Shown here in pieces: positions 62,976-64,000 of a stretch of DNA of 64,000 nt. Source of the stretch: CBDBBY01 sp965205055. GTDB taxonomy: Bacteria; Pseudomonadota; Alphaproteobacteria; Rhodobacterales; Rhodobacteraceae. The translations under genes and the position numbers were made by a program. Numbering within the stretch: the stretch's first letter is position 1; each line of letters starts with the position of its first letter. The DNA is taken from positions 3,286,001 to 3,350,000 of the forward strand of contig OZ242030.1 in NCBI GenBank assembly GCA_965205055.1. Direction: 5' to 3'. The notes beneath the pieces were generated by a model. It was not told the origin of the DNA, ran no database searches, and was given only the letters and a program-made list of their open reading frames with translations.

Positions 62976-64000
62976 ATGGCGGAAATCAAGCTTCGGAACG
63001 TCGTGAAGCGGTACGGCAAGACCCAGGTCGTGCACGGCGTGGATCTGGAGATCGGCCACAACGAGTTCCTTGTGCTCGTGGGACCGTCGGGCTGCGGAAA
63101 ATCCACGATACTCCGGATGATCGCGGGGCTGGAGGAGATCACCGGCGGCGAAATCCTGATCGGCCCGAACGTGGTGAACGATCTGCCGCCCCGCAAGCGG
63201 AACATCTCGATGGTGTTCCAGAACTACGCCCTCTACCCCCACATGAACGTGCGCGAGAATCTGGGCTTCGGCCTCAAGATCGCGAAGCTGCCGGAGGACA
63301 CGGTCGCGACGCGGGTCAAGGAAGCCGCCGAGATTCTCGGCATGTCCGACTTGCTGGACAGAATTCCGGCGGAGCTTTCCGGAGGGCAGCGTCAGCGCGT
63401 GGCCATGGGCCGGGCCATAGTCCGCCATCCGGATGCATTCCTGTTCGACGAGCCGCTGTCGAACCTCGACGCGAAGCTGCGCGTGCAGATGCGCACCGAA
63501 ATCAAGAAGCTGCACCAGAAGGTCGAGACGACGATCGTATACGTCACGCACGACCAGGTCGAAGCCATGACGTTGGCCGACCGGATCGTCGTCATCAGGG
63601 ACGGCCGCATCGAGCAGATGGGCACGCCCATGGAAGTGTTCAGCCATCCGGCGAACATATTCGTCGCGAGCTTCATCGGCTCGCCTCCCATGAACCTGCT
63701 TCCTGCCGTCATCCGCGGCGACGCCGTCGCGATCGAAGGCGGAACGATCGTTCCATTGCCGTCGCGGCTGCAAGGATGCGTCGAGAACAAAAGGAATGTC
63801 GTTGTCGGCATCCGGCCCGACGACCTGACTCCCGTCGGCCACGGGATTTCGGAGAGCGGATCCGGTTTCAGGCTCGAGCTGAAAGTCGACTTTGCCGAAC
63901 TGCTCGGCACAGAGGCAATCCTCTATACGCGTGTCGCCGGAAAGGAAGTGCAGGGCAAAATGTTCGATCCGCGCGACATTCCCGAGGGCGAGGCGATGGA
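62976..64000 (+). CDS. Sugar-type ABC transporter ATPase (MalK/UgpC-like), cut by the right edge
   Basis: From ATG 62976, three bases after the permease stop, 341 codons are open to the window end. Walker A is GPSGCGKST, Q-loop FQNYALYPHMNV, signature LSGGQRQRVAMGRAI, Walker B FLFDEPLSNLDAKLR and switch YVTHDQVEAMTLADR. The C-terminal TOBE/OB part (VGIRPDDLTPV) has begun. The family is about 350-370 residues, so only the last few residues are missing. It energises the two permeases. Confidence 0.95.
   Translation, partial: MAEIKLRNVVKRYGKTQVVHGVDLEIGHNEFLVLVGPSGCGKSTILRMIAGLEEITGGEILIGPNVVNDLPPRKRNISMVFQNYALYPHMNVRENLGFGLKIAKLPEDTVATRVKEAAEILGMSDLLDRIPAELSGGQRQRVAMGRAIVRHPDAFLFDEPLSNLDAKLRVQMRTEIKKLHQKVETTIVYVTHDQVEAMTLADRIVVIRDGRIEQMGTPMEVFSHPANIFVASFIGSPPMNLLPAVIRGDAVAIEGGTIVPLPSRLQGCVENKRNVVVGIRPDDLTPVGHGISESGSGFRLELKVDFAELLGTEAILYTRVAGKEVQGKMFDPRDIPEGEAM

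Noticed and set aside
62067..63842. A 591-codon minus-strand frame over permease and ATPase genes
   Set aside because: Shadow of the transporter genes, which have all expected motifs.

Overview
The window looks like a piece of an alphaproteobacterial chromosome heavily remodelled by insertion sequences. The support is gene content typical of that class: a CysG-like protein, DUF2849, CysI and DUF934 in a row; an Lrp-type regulator divergent from putA; paired CaiB and MaoC genes; ProU-type and sugar-type ABC transporters; and Rieske demethylase and FAD/GcvT oxidoreductase genes. Most of it is GC-rich. The block at about 44.3-53.4 kb, and the lipoprotein and repeats up to about 56.5 kb, are clearly richer in A+T, which suggests acquired DNA. 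At least ten IS copies or relics, several nested or deleted, resemble the IS expansion seen in host-associated or recently bottlenecked bacteria. The species cannot be named from the sequence.

Layout. 0-1 kb: N-terminal part of a large DUF4011-type helicase leaving the left edge. 1.1-9.3 kb: a LysR regulator divergent from an amidinohydrolase, then a complete betaine-type ABC transporter and two agmatinase-family ureohydrolases; together a likely uptake and breakdown route for an unidentified guanidino compound. 10-18.5 kb: a CinA/MoaB-like protein, Lrp regulator and putA, an HMG-CoA-lyase-like enzyme with a CaiB CoA-transferase, and methionine aminopeptidase. 18.8-22.5 kb: sulfite reduction (CysG-like with a decayed methyltransferase half, DUF2849, CysI, DUF934; no cysH). 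22.6-23.7 kb: a mobile mystery protein A/B (HTH plus Fic) pair. 24-30 kb: an IS630 element inserted in the stop codon of an enolase-superfamily gene, followed by FAD/GcvT and Rieske oxygenase genes and an aldehyde dehydrogenase relic, together a probable betaine (proline-betaine-like) catabolic module.

30-57 kb is an accessory region. It holds a Fic AMP-transferase, a tandem 290-bp repeat family with palindromes and a conserved mini-ORF, a Tat-exported multicopper oxidase, a 112-bp MITE, an McrBC locus destroyed by insertions, an IS21 and an IS1182 element, a complete DNA phosphorothioation locus (dndA divergent from dndBCDE) preceded by a DGQHR-domain protein overlapping a RelA/SpoT-type nucleotide synthetase gene, and a TbpB-like surface lipoprotein split by a run of eleven G.

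56.9-64 kb: a MaoC dehydratase, a binding-protein-like protein without signal peptide and a CaiB CoA-transferase with overlapping genes, followed by a sugar-type ABC transporter (binding protein, two permeases, ATPase cut by the right edge). The most noteworthy items are the DGQHR + RelA/SpoT pair beside dnd, the 290-bp repeat family, the G-tract lipoprotein and the guanidino-compound cluster.
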